Shown here: positions 17,165 through 26,368 of the stretch, piece by piece | Position numbering within the stretch: position 1 is the stretch's first letter | Layout of the letters: every line of letters starts with the position of its first letter | Assembly: GCF_902153245.2 (NCBI RefSeq) | Contig: NZ_CABFWF030000006.1 | Coordinates: forward strand, 156,559-199,750 | DNA from: Pseudorhizobium endolithicum | GTDB taxonomy: Bacteria > Pseudomonadota > Alphaproteobacteria > Rhizobiales > Rhizobiaceae | Direction: 5' to 3' | DNA length: 43,192 nucleotides | Notes under the pieces: model-generated | Databases searched by the model: none | Seen by the model: only the letters and a program-made list of their open reading frames with translations | What the model was told of the DNA's origin: nothing | Program-made: the position numbers and the translations under genes

Positions 17165-18817
17165 ATGACCAGCGCGGACTTCGTTATCGTGGGTTCAGGG
17201 TCGGCAGGTTCGGCCATGGCCTACCGGCTGTCGGAGGATGGCAAGCACTCAGTCATCGTGATCGAGGCGGGCGGGTCCGACATCGGGCCGTTCATCCAGA
17301 TGCCGGCGGCGCTCGCCTGGCCGATGAGCATGAAGCGCTACAACTGGGGCTATCTTTCGGAGCCCGAGCCCAACCTCAACAACCGCCGCATCACCGCGCC
17401 GCGCGGCAAGGTGATCGGCGGGTCCTCCTCCATAAACGGGCTCGTCTACGTGCGCGGGCATTCGGAAGACTTCAACCGCTGGGAGGAACTCGGCGCGCGC
17501 GGCTGGGCCTATGCGGACGTGCTGCCCTATTTCAAGCGGATGGAAACGAGCCATGGCGGCGAAGAGGGCTGGCGGGGCACGGACGGGCCGCTGCATGTGC
17601 GGCGCGGCCCCTTCGTCAACCCGCTGTTCCACGCCTTTATCGAGGCGGGCAAGGAGGCGGGGTTCGAACTGACGGACGATTACAACGGCTCGAAGCAGGA
17701 AGGCTTCGGGCTGATGGAGCAGACCATCCACATGGGCCGGCGCTGGTCAGCGGCCAATGCCTATCTCAAGCCGGCCTTGCGGCGGCAGAACGTGCGCCTG
17801 GTGTACGGATTCGCGCAGCGGGTTGTCATCGAGAACGGCCGGGCGGTCGGCGTGGAGATCGAGCGGCGGGGCGCGACGGAAGTGATCCGCGCCAATCGCG
17901 AGGTGATCGTCGCCGCCTCCTCCTTCAATTCGCCGAAGCTCCTGATGCTCTCCGGCATCGGGCCTGCCGCGCACCTGAAGGAACTGGGAGTCGAGGTCAA
18001 GGCGGACCGGCCGGGGGTCGGCGCCAACCTGCAGGACCACATGGAATTCTACTTCCAGCAGGTCTCGAAGAAGCCGGTCTCGCTCTATTCCTGGCTGCCG
18101 TGGTTCTGGCAGGGCGTCGCCGGCGCGCAGTGGCTGCTGTCAAAGGGCGGCCTCGGCGCCTCCAACCAGTTCGAGGCCTGCGCCTTCGTGCGTTCGGCCG
18201 CCGGCCTGAAGCAGCCGGACATCCAGTATCATTTCCTGCCCGTGGCGATCTCCTACGACGGAAGGGCCGCCGCCAGGAGCCACGGCTTCCAAGTGCATGT
18301 CGGCTACAACCTATCCAAGTCGCGCGGCAGCGTGACCTTGCGCTCGCCGGACCCGCAGGCCGATCCGGTGATCCGCTTCAACTACATGAGCCATCCGGAG
18401 GACTGGGAGAAGTTCCGCCACTGCGTTCGGCTGACCCGCGAGATCTTCGGCCAGCAGGCCTTCGATCCCTATCGCGGCCCCGAAATCCAGCCGGGGGAGC
18501 GGGTGCAGACGGACGAGCAGATCGACGCCTTCCTGCGGGACCATCTGGAAAGCGCCTATCACCCCTGCGGCACCTGCCGGATGGGCGACCCGGACGATCC
18601 CATGGCCGTCGTCGATCCGGAATGCCGGGTGATCGGCGTCGAGGGGCTGCGGGTGGCGGACAGCTCGATCTTCCCGCATATCACCTACGGCAACCTCAAC
18701 GGCCCGTCGATCATGACCGGCGAGAAGGCCGCCGACCATATCCTCGGCAGGCAGCCGCTGCCCCGCTCGAACCAGGAGCCGTGGGTAAACCCGCGGGCGG
18801 AAGCGAGCGACCGGTAA
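17165..18817 (+). CDS. betA: Choline dehydrogenase
   Basis: A 550-residue GMC-family flavoprotein that oxidises choline to betaine aldehyde at the membrane. It opens with the FAD-binding motif [17 protein letters not shown], followed by [14 protein letters not shown]. Near the end are the active-site histidine in [10 protein letters not shown] and the GMC signature [30 protein letters not shown] links it to betB across 10 bases. With BetB it produces glycine betaine, which protects against osmotic stress and can be a carbon and nitrogen source. The stop is two bases from the convergent toxin gene stop. Confidence 0.96.
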   Translation: MTSADFVIVGSGSAGSAMAYRLSEDGKHSVIVIEAGGSDIGPFIQMPAALAWPMSMKRYNWGYLSEPEPNLNNRRITAPRGKVIGGSSSINGLVYVRGHSEDFNRWEELGARGWAYADVLPYFKRMETSHGGEEGWRGTDGPLHVRRGPFVNPLFHAFIEAGKEAGFELTDDYNGSKQEGFGLMEQTIHMGRRWSAANAYLKPALRRQNVRLVYGFAQRVVIENGRAVGVEIERRGATEVIRANREVIVAASSFNSPKLLMLSGIGPAAHLKELGVEVKADRPGVGANLQDHMEFYFQQVSKKPVSLYSWLPWFWQGVAGAQWLLSKGGLGASNQFEACAFVRSAAGLKQPDIQYHFLPVAISYDGRAAARSHGFQVHVGYNLSKSRGSVTLRSPDPQADPVIRFNYMSHPEDWEKFRHCVRLTREIFGQQAFDPYRGPEIQPGERVQTDEQIDAFLRDHLESAYHPCGTCRMGDPDDPMAVVDPECRVIGVEGLRVADSSIFPHITYGNLNGPSIMTGEKAADHILGRQPLPRSNQEPWVNPRAEASDR

Positions 18818-18819
18818 GA

Positions 18820-19119
18820 TCAGTGGTAGTCGTCTTCCCGCTGGTGGCGGACGGCAAGAATGGTGACCGTCTTGGCATCTTCGATCGCGAAGAGGGCGAC
18901 ATAGCCGCCGGAACCAAAAGGAATGACCAGTTCGCGGAGAAAGCTGTCGTCCCCCGGTGCCCTGCGTGCTGTGAAGGGGAATTCTCGCAGGTTGTTTATC
19001 GCTCGGATTATGATCTCCACCGCCTTGTCTGCAGCCGCTACGTCCCGCTGCAACAGGAAATCGTAGAGTCGCGTGAGGTCTTCGCGAGCTTCGGCGCTAT
19101 ACCGGAGCCTATAGCTCAT
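18820..19119 (-). CDS. RelE/ParE-family toxin
   Basis: A 99-residue protein with the RelE/ParE fold pattern: N-terminal YRLRYSAEAREDLTRLYDFL, central AINNLREFPFTARRAP, and C-terminal YVALFAIEDAKTVTILAVRHQRED. The ending VTILAVRHQRE is typical of ParE-like members, which poison DNA gyrase; RelE-like members cleave mRNA on the ribosome, and the choice cannot be made by eye. It overlaps the antitoxin gene by ATGA, the classic coupled type II arrangement. Confidence 0.88.
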   Translation of the reverse strand: MSYRLRYSAEAREDLTRLYDFLLQRDVAAADKAVEIIIRAINNLREFPFTARRAPGDDSFLRELVIPFGSGGYVALFAIEDAKTVTILAVRHQREDDYH

Positions 19120-19388
19120 CGTCCAAGTTCGACTTTCTTTGCCTGAAGCATCGCCCGAAGCTCGGCATGAACATCATCGGCGTCGTAGTATATACCTGTT
19201 TGCTTGGCTTTCTCTCTCGACGCCAGCCCTCGGGCAATGAACTCGGCCTGCGTCTTGCGGTAGTGGATCTGTGCCTTCACCGAATTTTCGACGAAGGCCG
19301 ACAGCGTCTCGCCCTCTTTCAGTACGCTTTCGGCAGCGGCGCGCAGTTCGGGTTCGACGCGGAGCGACGGAAGGGTGGCGGATTTCAT
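19116..19388 (-). CDS. Antitoxin of the RelE/ParE pair
   Basis: A 90-residue protein that begins MKSATLPSLRVEPELRAAAE and has SAFVENSVKAQIHYRKTQ, a ribbon-helix-helix pattern like YlcI/YnfO-type antitoxins. The C-terminal half (ADDVHAELRAMLQAKK) would wrap the toxin. The start is the ATG at 19386-19388; the frame is open seven codons further. An imperfect palindrome at 19401-19418 lies immediately upstream and is the likely autoregulatory operator. Confidence 0.82.
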   Translation of the reverse strand: MKSATLPSLRVEPELRAAAESVLKEGETLSAFVENSVKAQIHYRKTQAEFIARGLASREKAKQTGIYYDADDVHAELRAMLQAKKVELGR

Positions 19389-19400
19389 GGCAGACCTCGC

Positions 19401-19418
19401 GCATTGCATTTGCGATGC
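19401..19418. promoter_or_regulatory. Candidate autoregulatory operator of the toxin-antitoxin pair
   Basis: GCATTGCATTTGCGATGC is an imperfect palindrome (14 of 18 positions symmetric). It lies 12 bases upstream of the antitoxin ATG. A minus-strand CTATAG at about 19421-19426 can serve as the -10 element, so a bound antitoxin-toxin complex would block transcription. Confidence 0.45.
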
Positions 19419-19463
19419 AGACTATAGCACATGCCAGTTCTGTGCAATGTCGGGCGCCGCGTC

Positions 19464-19934
19464 TCAGAGGAAGCCGATCCAGCGGCCGGCGATGATCGCG
19501 CCGGTCCAGATCAGGATGGAGATCGTCGCACCAATCCGCGTCGCCGCTTGCGGTGTGCCACCGGCGAGCAACTGCCGCCACCCGGCCGAAAGATGCACCG
19601 CCAGGATGTTGAGGAGGCCCAATGCCACCAGTGCGAGCTTCGCGAGAAAGGCGGGGTTGCCTGCATATTCGAGCGGGCGGACGCAGAAGAGGCAGAAGCC
19701 GGTCAGGACCGCCAGCAGCAGCCCGATGCCGGCGATGCGGGAGAGATAGCGTGCAGCGGCCGGAAGCGGCACGGCGGACCCCAGGCCGAGCATCCTCATG
19801 TCGAGGGCTATGATCCCGCCGAACAGAAGGCCGATCGCCATGATATGCGCGGCGCTTACCAGCGGGTAGAGCACCGGCGACGTAACGAGGGCGCGGGCAA
19901 ACCATGTCTGCGCAAGCGGTGCCAGCCACTCCAA
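19464..19934 (-). CDS. Integral membrane protein (DUF6644/DUF2214-like)
   Basis: A 156-residue protein with about four hydrophobic helices (YPLVSAAHIMAIGLLFGGII; AGIGLLLAVLTGFCLF; LALVALGLLNILAVHL; IGATISILIWTGAIIAGRWI). The His in the first helix (SAAHIMAIG) recalls haem- or metal-binding positions in related membrane proteins, but this is only suggestive. The best start is a TTG at 19932-19934 with GAGG from the end of the previous gene; no ATG is available nearby. It follows the DUF6152-like gene by 10 bases, so the two form one unit. Confidence 0.75.
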   Translation of the reverse strand: MEWLAPLAQTWFARALVTSPVLYPLVSAAHIMAIGLLFGGIIALDMRMLGLGSAVPLPAAARYLSRIAGIGLLLAVLTGFCLFCVRPLEYAGNPAFLAKLALVALGLLNILAVHLSAGWRQLLAGGTPQAATRIGATISILIWTGAIIAGRWIGFL

Positions 19935-19944
19935 GGCCCAAGCC

Positions 19945-20328
19945 TCAGTTGGACTGGATGCGGTCGGGATAGATGTCGTAGGTCTTGTCGCCGACGGTGA
20001 TGCGGACTGCCTTCATGCGCTTCTCGTCCGGCTCCATGGAGCGGTTCCCGAGAGCCCTGATCGTATCACCGACCTCCGCTTCGCCTTCCACGAATCCGGA
20101 ACGCTGGGTCTGGTTGGGGTTGCCGAGCTCGACCCGCCAGAGGCCGTCCTCCGCCTCCACCTCGAGCGTCGGATGCGGGGGCGCAAACGAGATCGACCTG
20201 ATGGTGCCGGTAAGTTCGATCTGATCGGCCTCCGCCCAGGACCAGCCGTGATGCGCCGTCGCGGTGGTTGCCGCGGCAGCGAAGAGAGCGGCGGCGGCGA
20301 GCAGTTTCGGGAAGATCATATGTGGCAT
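19945..20328 (-). CDS. Exported DUF6152-like protein
   Basis: A 127-residue periplasmic protein. The signal peptide is FPKLLAAAALFAAAATTATAHH, leaving a mature protein that begins HHGWSW. A domain of about 95 residues follows (IELTGTIRSISFAPPHPTLEVE; KTYDIYPDRI), a small beta-barrel pattern. N-terminal HH directly after cleavage could bind copper or another metal; this is an inference. The gene is coupled to the membrane protein downstream. The pairing of this family with a small multi-helix membrane protein occurs in other proteobacteria, with unknown function. Confidence 0.78.
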   Translation of the reverse strand: MPHMIFPKLLAAAALFAAAATTATAHHGWSWAEADQIELTGTIRSISFAPPHPTLEVEAEDGLWRVELGNPNQTQRSGFVEGEAEVGDTIRALGNRSMEPDEKRMKAVRITVGDKTYDIYPDRIQSN

Positions 20329-20577
20329 GGGGGCCTCCTCTGCCTGAACTCCGTCAGAAGATGTGAGGCATCATCCCCGGCGCCAGAGGCATCACCGCGA
20401 AGTGATGGCAATGCGGCCCACTCGTCGAGAAGCGACGGCCGAACCGCTGCCGCATCACCGTACAGGCATGGGAAATCCACGTACCGTACTTGCCGGATAG
20501 CTTAAACACCATATTGTTCCGATGGAATCGGCACCGGCCAAAGAAGACAGGCCGGTCAAAGCCGCAGGGGGAAAACC

Positions 20578-21618
20578 ATGCCGCACCGTCGCGCCCGGAC
20601 GGAGAGAGTGACGCTGCAGGACGTCGCGGATGCGCTGGGCGTCAGCGCGATTACCGTTTCACGGGCGCTGCGGGAGCCCGAGAAGGTATCCGAGGACCTG
20701 CGGCAGCGGATCCTGAACAAGATCGACGAGATGGGCTATGTGCCCGACCTGGCGGCACGCGCGCTCGCCAGCCGGCACAGCGGCGTGATCGGCGTACTGG
20801 CGCCGGCGCTGACCAGCCATGCGCATCTCGGCATCATGCGCGGGATCGAGGAGCGGGTACGAACCTCCGACCTGCGCATCCAGTATGCCAGTTCCCGCCA
20901 TGATCCGGAGGAGGAAATCCGGCAGATCCGCCTCTTCCTGTCGCAGCACCCGGCCGGCATCCTCCTGTCGGGCCTGCAGGAGCGCGACGGGACGCTGGAC
21001 CTGCTTCGTACGGCGCCCTGTCCCGTCGTGCAGATCGTCGATCTGCACCTGACGCCGGTCGGCATGGCCATCGGCACCAACCACTGCCATGCCGCCGCTT
21101 CGGCCGTCCGTCATCTCATCGCCTGCGGCTATCGCCGGATCGGCCTGCTCGGGGGAACACGCGACGTCCGGTCGGAGCGGCGCCAGGAGGGCTATTGCCT
21201 TGCCATGCAGGAGGCGGGGCTGACCGATTCAGCACTCGTGGTTTCGGAAGATGCGCCGACCAGCGTCCAGCTCGGCTGCCAGTTGCTGCAGCGGCTTCGC
21301 CGGCAGGCACCGGATGTCGATTGCGTTTTCTGCCAGAACGACGACCTTGCGCTCGGCGTCCTGTTCGAAGCGCAGCGCCTTGGCCTGGCGGTGCCGGAAC
21401 TCGGCATCTGCGGCTATAACGACCTCGGCTTTGCGGCCTACAGCCAGCCGCCCCTGACGACCGTCAGGGTGCCGCGCTTCGAGATGGGGTATCGCGCGAT
21501 CGATCTGCTGATCCGCGTGGTCAACGGCGAAACGCCGCCGTCCATGCCGGTCGATCTCGGCTACGAAGTCATTCAACGAGGCACGACGCGCCCGCCCGCA
21601 GGAACCGGCGCGCCGTAA
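20578..21618 (+). CDS. LacI-family regulator (GntR/gluconate branch)
   Basis: A 346-residue repressor. The helix-turn-helix and hinge helix are VTLQDVADALGVSAITVSRA to YVPDLAARALAS (residues 11-66). The rest is a periplasmic-binding-protein-like effector domain, including CGYRRIGLLGGTRDVRSERRQEGY and ICGYNDLGFAAYSQPPLTTV. The sequence resembles gluconate-type LacI regulators. No sugar genes are adjacent: the neighbours are the DUF6152 gene (divergent, 249 bases away) and cysN (convergent, 3 bases away). It therefore acts on distant genes or on itself. Confidence 0.9.
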   Translation: MPHRRARTERVTLQDVADALGVSAITVSRALREPEKVSEDLRQRILNKIDEMGYVPDLAARALASRHSGVIGVLAPALTSHAHLGIMRGIEERVRTSDLRIQYASSRHDPEEEIRQIRLFLSQHPAGILLSGLQERDGTLDLLRTAPCPVVQIVDLHLTPVGMAIGTNHCHAAASAVRHLIACGYRRIGLLGGTRDVRSERRQEGYCLAMQEAGLTDSALVVSEDAPTSVQLGCQLLQRLRRQAPDVDCVFCQNDDLALGVLFEAQRLGLAVPELGICGYNDLGFAAYSQPPLTTVRVPRFEMGYRAIDLLIRVVNGETPPSMPVDLGYEVIQRGTTRPPAGTGAP

Positions 21619-21621
21619 AGC

Positions 21622-23109
21622 TCAAATATCGCTGCCCGCGTTCGCGAACAGATCCGCCGCCTGCGTGGCGCTCATGCGGCGCACCTCTGTCTCGTCGCGC
21701 CGGCTGGCGAAGAGTTCGCTCGCCATGATCTGGTCCGCCAGATCGGCCGGCAGGGACAGCAGGACCCGCTCGCCTTCGTAGCGGATACCGATCTCGCCGT
21801 GGCGCTTGGCGGTGATCATGCCGCCGGCGATCGTGTTGTGCGTGTCGGGATCGATCAGGATGAAGGCACCGGTAGAGCGGTTCTGCTCGTAGGCGTCGAA
21901 GATCGCCTGCTCGTCGAAGGAAAGGCGAACCTTGCCGATGGCGTTCATCGGCAGGCGCTCGCCGTGCGCTCGCCAGGACGCCGTGGAGACATCGAGCTGC
22001 GACGTCGGGGCGACGGAAACGCGCTGCCGGCGCGCGCCGCTCTTCAGCCAGTAGCGCTTGCCGGGCTCGATGCCGTCGGGCTGAAGCGCCACGATCTGCG
22101 CCTCGAACTCCAGCCCCGTCATCGGCTGGGCGTCCAGCGAAACGATCATGTCGCCGCGCGAGACGTCGACCTGGCGGTCGAGCACAAGGGTGATCGCATC
22201 GCCGGCGACGGCGGCATTGCGCACGAGGTCGAAGGTGACGATCTGCTTGACGTTGGCGACCATTCCGGAGGGCAGGATGACAACGGAATCGCCGGGTTTG
22301 ACCGAGCCGCCGGCGACGGTGCCCTGATAGCCGCGGAAACTTTCGCCGGGACGGGAGACGCGCTGCACCGGCAGCCGGAAGCCGCCCGCCTGGGCGGAAC
22401 GGACCGTCGCCAGTTCCAGCGTCTCGACCAGCGTTGGCCCGTCATACCAGGGCATGACGGTTCCCGCCGGATAGACGACGTTCTCGCCCTTGAGCGCCGA
22501 CATCGGGATCGCGGTGATCTGCCGGACGCCGAGCGACAGCGCCAGTTCCTTGAAGTCGTGCGAGATCTTGTCGAACACGGCCCTGTCATAGCCGACGAGG
22601 TCGAACTTGTTGACGGCCAGCACGAACTGCCGGATGCCCATCAGCGAGGCGATGGTCGCATGGCGGCGGGTCTGCTCCAGCAGGCCGGCACGCGCATCCA
22701 CCAGGAGCACGGCGAGATCGGCCGTCGAGGCGCCGGTCGCCATGTTGCGGGTGTACTGCTCGTGGCCGGGCGTATCGGCGACGATGAAGGAGCGACGGTC
22801 GGTCGCGAAATAGCGGTAGGCGACGTCGATGGTGATGCCCTGCTCGCGCTCGGCCTGCAGGCCGTCCAGCAGCAGCGCGAAGTCGGGCAGGCCGAGATCG
22901 TTCTGCTGGCCGGAATCGCGCTGGAGCGTCGCGGCCTGGTCTTCCTTGACCGCCTTGGTGTCCCAGAGCAGCCGGCCGATCAACGTGGACTTGCCGTCGT
23001 CGACCGAGCCGCAGGTGATGAGCCGAAGGGGACGCGCATCGCGCGACAGCGGCAGCGCCTCCGCTGCAGGATGAGCGACGGCCGAAGTGGCAGTGGCGGA
23101 TGCGGTCAT
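21622..23109 (-). CDS. cysN: Sulfate adenylyltransferase subunit 1 (GTPase)
   Basis: A 495-residue GTPase subunit that drives ATP sulfurylase, which makes adenosine 5'-phosphosulfate (APS) from sulfate and ATP. G-motifs are complete: GSVDDGKST, DTPGHEQYTRNM and NKFDLVGYD. EF-Tu-like beta-barrel domains follow. The length is that of CysN alone; the fused APS kinase seen in NodQ/CysNC is absent, matching an APS reductase pathway. The start is one base after the cysD stop. Confidence 0.95.
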   Translation of the reverse strand: MTASATATSAVAHPAAEALPLSRDARPLRLITCGSVDDGKSTLIGRLLWDTKAVKEDQAATLQRDSGQQNDLGLPDFALLLDGLQAEREQGITIDVAYRYFATDRRSFIVADTPGHEQYTRNMATGASTADLAVLLVDARAGLLEQTRRHATIASLMGIRQFVLAVNKFDLVGYDRAVFDKISHDFKELALSLGVRQITAIPMSALKGENVVYPAGTVMPWYDGPTLVETLELATVRSAQAGGFRLPVQRVSRPGESFRGYQGTVAGGSVKPGDSVVILPSGMVANVKQIVTFDLVRNAAVAGDAITLVLDRQVDVSRGDMIVSLDAQPMTGLEFEAQIVALQPDGIEPGKRYWLKSGARRQRVSVAPTSQLDVSTASWRAHGERLPMNAIGKVRLSFDEQAIFDAYEQNRSTGAFILIDPDTHNTIAGGMITAKRHGEIGIRYEGERVLLSLPADLADQIMASELFASRRDETEVRRMSATQAADLFANAGSDI

Positions 23110-23110
23110 C

Positions 23111-24064
23111 TCAGAAATATCCTTCGCGTTTCTTCTTTTCCATCGAGCCGGACTGGTCGCGGTCGATGGCGCGTCCCTGGCGTTCGGAGACGGTGGCGAT
23201 CTCGAGCTCGGCGATCACCTCGTCGAGGGTCGTGGCGCGCGAGCGGATCGCGCCGGTGAGCGGGAAGCAGCCGAGCGTGCGGAAGCGGATGAAACCGCGC
23301 TGGACGGTCTCGCCGGGCAGGAGTTCAAGCCTCGGATCCTCGCCGAGGATCATCATGCCGTCGCGCTCGACATAGGGGCGCTCGGCGGCGAAATAGAGCG
23401 GCACGAGCGGGATGTCCTCGGCCTGGATGTAGCGCCAGATGTCGACCTCGGTCCAGTTGGACAGCGGGAAGGCCCGCACGCTCTCGCCCTTGCGGATCAT
23501 GCCGTTGTAGACGTTCCACAATTCGGGCCGCTGATTGCGCGGATCCCATCGATGGTCGGGCGTGCGAAAGGAGTAGATCCGCTCCTTGGCGCGGCTCGCC
23601 TCCTCGTCGCGGCGCGCGCCGCCGAAGGCCGCGTCATAGCCGCCGGCGTCGAGCGCCTGGCGCAGCGCCTCGGTCTTCATGATGTCGGTATAGCGGGCCG
23701 AACCGTGCGAGAAGGGCGTGATGTTCTCCGCCTTGCCGCGCGGGTTTGTGTGAATGACGAGGTCCAGGTCGTATTCCCGTGCGATCCGGTCGCGGAACTC
23801 GATCATTTCCCTGAACTTCCAGGTGGTATCCACGTGCAGCAGCGGGAACGGCACCCGGCCGGGATAGAAAGCCTTGCGCGCCAGGTGCAGCAGCACGGAA
23901 GAATCCTTGCCGATCGAATAGAGCATCACCGGACGCTCGAACTCGGCCGCAACCTCGCGGAAGATGTGGATAGCCTCATTCTCCAGCGCCTTCAGGTGCG
24001 GGTCGAGCGGCGGCTTGGTGGAGGAAGCAGGCTTCGGCTCTGCTGCATGAAGGATTTCGGACAT
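23111..24064 (-). CDS. cysD: Sulfate adenylyltransferase subunit 2
   Basis: A 317-residue catalytic subunit of ATP sulfurylase. The PP-loop is [16 protein letters not shown], followed by [19 protein letters not shown] and, near the end, [16 protein letters not shown] and REGYF. An open frame extends 30 codons upstream into the cysH gap, but the ATG at 24062-24064 follows GGAG and gives the normal family N-terminus. It works with CysN and feeds CysH. Confidence 0.95.
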   Translation of the reverse strand: MSEILHAAEPKPASSTKPPLDPHLKALENEAIHIFREVAAEFERPVMLYSIGKDSSVLLHLARKAFYPGRVPFPLLHVDTTWKFREMIEFRDRIAREYDLDLVIHTNPRGKAENITPFSHGSARYTDIMKTEALRQALDAGGYDAAFGGARRDEEASRAKERIYSFRTPDHRWDPRNQRPELWNVYNGMIRKGESVRAFPLSNWTEVDIWRYIQAEDIPLVPLYFAAERPYVERDGMMILGEDPRLELLPGETVQRGFIRFRTLGCFPLTGAIRSRATTLDEVIAELEIATVSERQGRAIDRDQSGSMEKKKREGYF

Positions 24065-24096
24065 CAACAACTCCAGACGGCCTTGGGAACCGCCGA

Positions 24097-24858
24097 TCAA
24101 AGGGAACTCGAACTGAGGGAAGGAACGGCAGCATCGGGGACGTGGAGGCCGCATTCACGCTTCTCGTCATTCTCCCACCACCAGCGGCCGGCCCGCTCGG
24201 GCTCGCCGGGCTTGATGGCACGCGTGCAGGGCTCGCAGCCGATGGATGGATAGCCGCGCCGGTGGAGCGGATTTGTCGGCACCGCCTGCTCCTCGACATA
24301 GGCCTCGATCCGCTCCAGCGACCAGTCGGCCAGCGGATTGACCTTGAGGAGAGCGCGCTCGGCGTCGTACTCGACGAAGGGAGTGGCCGCGCGGTTGCCC
24401 GACTGGCTGCGGCGCAGGCCCGTGACCCAGACGGCCGCACCGTCGAGCGCCCGAGCCAACGGCTTCAGTTTGCGCACATGACAGCAGGCGTGGCGCGCTT
24501 CGACGCTCTCGTAGAAGCCGTTGAGCCCGTACTGCACCGCATAGGCATCCACATCCGCCCGATCGGGATGAAAACGGCGGATGGCGATGCCGAAGCGGGC
24601 CTCCGTCCCGTCGATCAGCGCCAGCGTTTCGGCAAAGAGCCGCCCCGTGTCCAGCGTCACGACCTCAATGTCCAGCCGCCCCAGGCCGATGGCAGCGGCG
24701 ATGACCTGATCCTCCATCCCGAGACTGGTTGTGAAGACGGCGCGGCCGAGGCCGGACGCAAGCGACAGGCGGCCGGCGAGATCGAGCTTTTCAAACTGCG
24801 CATCGAGAGTGGCGGCGAGTTCGGCCAGGCGGGGACCGGAGGCGTCGTGGATCGTCAT
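24097..24858 (-). CDS. cysH: APS reductase (assimilatory, 4Fe-4S)
   Basis: A 253-residue reductase converting APS to sulfite with thioredoxin. The iron-sulfur ligands characteristic of APS (not PAPS) reductases are present: C125-C126 in HACCHVRK and C208-x-x-C211 in CEPC. The catalytic C236 is in KRECGLH. The nucleotide-binding loop is [10 protein letters not shown]. It is the first gene of cysH-cysD-cysN. The enzyme class fits the lack of APS kinase. GGAAG precedes the ATG. Confidence 0.95.
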   Translation of the reverse strand: MTIHDASGPRLAELAATLDAQFEKLDLAGRLSLASGLGRAVFTTSLGMEDQVIAAAIGLGRLDIEVVTLDTGRLFAETLALIDGTEARFGIAIRRFHPDRADVDAYAVQYGLNGFYESVEARHACCHVRKLKPLARALDGAAVWVTGLRRSQSGNRAATPFVEYDAERALLKVNPLADWSLERIEAYVEEQAVPTNPLHRRGYPSIGCEPCTRAIKPGEPERAGRWWWENDEKRECGLHVPDAAVPSLSSSSL

Positions 24859-25191
24859 AAGGGTCTTCCATGCTCTTTGGCCGATTATGAGGCTTCGGCC
24901 CGACGCAGGACAGAAACAGCGATTTCATGACATGGCGATGATGAGCAAATCTCTCTCCAAAGCCGATATCCCGCAGAAAACCTGAGGCGGGGAAGATACG
25001 GTCGCATCGACAACCGCCGTGCTTTGCCGAACGTAAGCGGCAGGAGGAAACGCCTTCCGTTCCCCGCCGGACGGCACGGGGATCAAGCGCGTCATCACAC
25101 TCTTCGTCCGATGTGACATTCCCGTGAATAGGGCCGGAACAAAACCGGCGCCCAGGGATTCGGAGGCTATTCCCTCGCAATGGAGAGCAAC
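24859..25191. other. Intergenic region between cysH and a small ORF
   Basis: About 330 bases between the divergent cysH and the ORF at 25192. It must hold both promoters. On the cysH side there is a loosely symmetric TCATGAAATCGCTGTTTC at about 24912-24930 that could be part of a CysB-like site. No riboswitch or RNA gene could be recognised; open frames here have composition unlike genes. Confidence 0.4.
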
Positions 25192-25398
25192 ATGGCAATG
25201 TCGGCGCATATCCACGTCAAACCCGAGGATCATATTCTGACAATCCAGGAGGCCATCGAGCCGGTCTACAACCGGCTGGCGCTCGAATGCGAGGCAAGGA
25301 TCATCGATGCGGCGGTGCGTGCCGGATGGTCGGCCGACGAGGCCGTGGCCGCCATTGAGGACCTGCGCAAACGGGACGTGCTTGAAAGCACCCATTGA
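25192..25398 (+). CDS. Small hypothetical protein (68 aa)
   Basis: A 68-residue acidic, helical protein. It starts MAMSAHIHVKPEDHILTIQE and includes RLALECEARIIDAAVRAGWS, then ADEAVAAIEDLRKRDVL. GGAGAGCAAC precedes the ATG at 25192; the ATG at 25180 lies in front of that binding site. I do not recognise the family. It is divergent from cysH, and the ALDH remnant and tRNA lie downstream. Confidence 0.6.
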   Translation: MAMSAHIHVKPEDHILTIQEAIEPVYNRLALECEARIIDAAVRAGWSADEAVAAIEDLRKRDVLESTH

Positions 25399-25612
25399 CG
25401 CTTGCACGGCCACCAGGCCATCGGCGCCCGCCTTACCGGCTGGCGTCCGGTCTCAGTTCGACGTGACCCCGCTCGCCGAAGTCTGCGGCATGCCTGAAGG
25501 CGGCCGATGCCGAAGCAAGCTCAGATCGTCTTCGCCGAGCGTTCCGCATCGAACAGGCGCATGGCGCCGGTTCGGCATGTCGCACCCGCCAGGGGCGCCA
25601 TGCCGGCAGGAG

Positions 25613-25917
25613 TCAGGCGAAGTTGACGGTCTTCACCTCGACATAGTTGTCCAGTCCCTTGATGCCGCCTTCCCGCCCGAGGCCGGATTGCTTGTAGCCG
25701 CCGAAGGGCATGGTGATGTCGACGACGTTGCCGTTGACCGTCAGGTGGCCCGAGCGGATCTGCCGCGCCACCTGGTAGGCCCGCTCCGGAGCGGCGGAAT
25801 AGATCGCGCGTTGAGGCCGTAGATCGTGTCGTTGGCCTTGGCGATCGCGTCGGCCTCGTCGCCGTAGGCGATCACGGAGACAACGGGACCGAAGCGACCG
25901 CCCGCCGGTCTCGGTGT
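25613..25917 (-). pseudogene. Aldehyde dehydrogenase remnant (C-terminal ~100 residues, frameshifted)
   Basis: The minus strand encodes the end of an NAD-dependent aldehyde dehydrogenase: FGPVVSVIAYGDEADAIAKA and NDTIYGLNA in one frame, then AIYSAAPERAYQVARQI, TVNGNVVDITMPFGG and YKQSGLGREGG in another. The break is near 25808-25811, where one base is missing relative to an uninterrupted reading. About 390 N-terminal residues, including the active-site cysteine, are absent; homology stops abruptly at 25917. The fragment lies about 150 bases from the 3' end of tRNA-Pro, a common recombination site. Confidence 0.85.
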
Positions 25918-26065
25918 ATACATTATGGACGATGGAGAAGGGAGGCAATTCACGGCTCCGCGACCCTGCGAGGGAGCGTGCAGAGCATCAAGCCGATAGC
26001 CAGAGCGGGATACCGCAGCGTTTGCGGGATCCGGCATACGATCAACAGCCATGTCGGGGATCAGC

Positions 26066-26142
26066 TGGTCGGAGTGGCAAGATTCGAACTTGCGACCCCC
26101 ACGTCCCGAACGTGGTGCGCTACCAGACTGCGCTACACTCCG
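26066..26142 (-). tRNA. tRNA-Pro (anticodon CGG)
   Basis: Read on the minus strand, the acceptor arms CGGAGTG and CACTCCG pair perfectly. The D-arm includes GCGCAGTCTGGTAGCGC. The anticodon stem is CCACG/CGTGG with loop TTCGGGA, so the anticodon is CGG. The T-arm contains the TTCGAAT loop. Discriminator A (26069) and the encoded CCA (26066-26068) follow. It reads the CCG proline codon. Confidence 0.96.
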
Positions 26143-26368
26143 TGACCAGCGGCGCCTCTATAGACCACGCTTCCGGCTTCGACAAGCGGTTCCTTGGGAA
26201 AAATTGCGGCCCCGCCGCACGTGATCCGTCCCGTGCGGCGGCGTGGCAAAAAGGCGGCGGTGACGGAATTTTTGGATCACGCCGGAAGCAGCGCTGCGAC
26301 GGCGGACGGAAATCTGCTAGGGCGACGCCGAACGCCCGTCGGACGGGTACAGAAGAGGTTTCCAGGAC

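Noticed and set aside
15867..17168. 433-codon plus-strand frame inside betB
   Set aside because: A shadow frame produced by high GC third positions; Arg/Gly-rich composition and no domain.
24859..25191. Riboswitch or RNA element upstream of cysH
   Set aside because: No pseudoknot or conserved SAM-type core could be recognised on either strand.
24925..25413. Minus-strand 162-codon frame upstream of cysH
   Set aside because: It covers the opposite strand of the small ORF at 25192 and has no ribosome-binding site or gene-like composition.
25613..26142. Complete genomic island at tRNA-Pro
   Set aside because: No integrase gene and no repeated copy of the tRNA 3' end are visible in the window.
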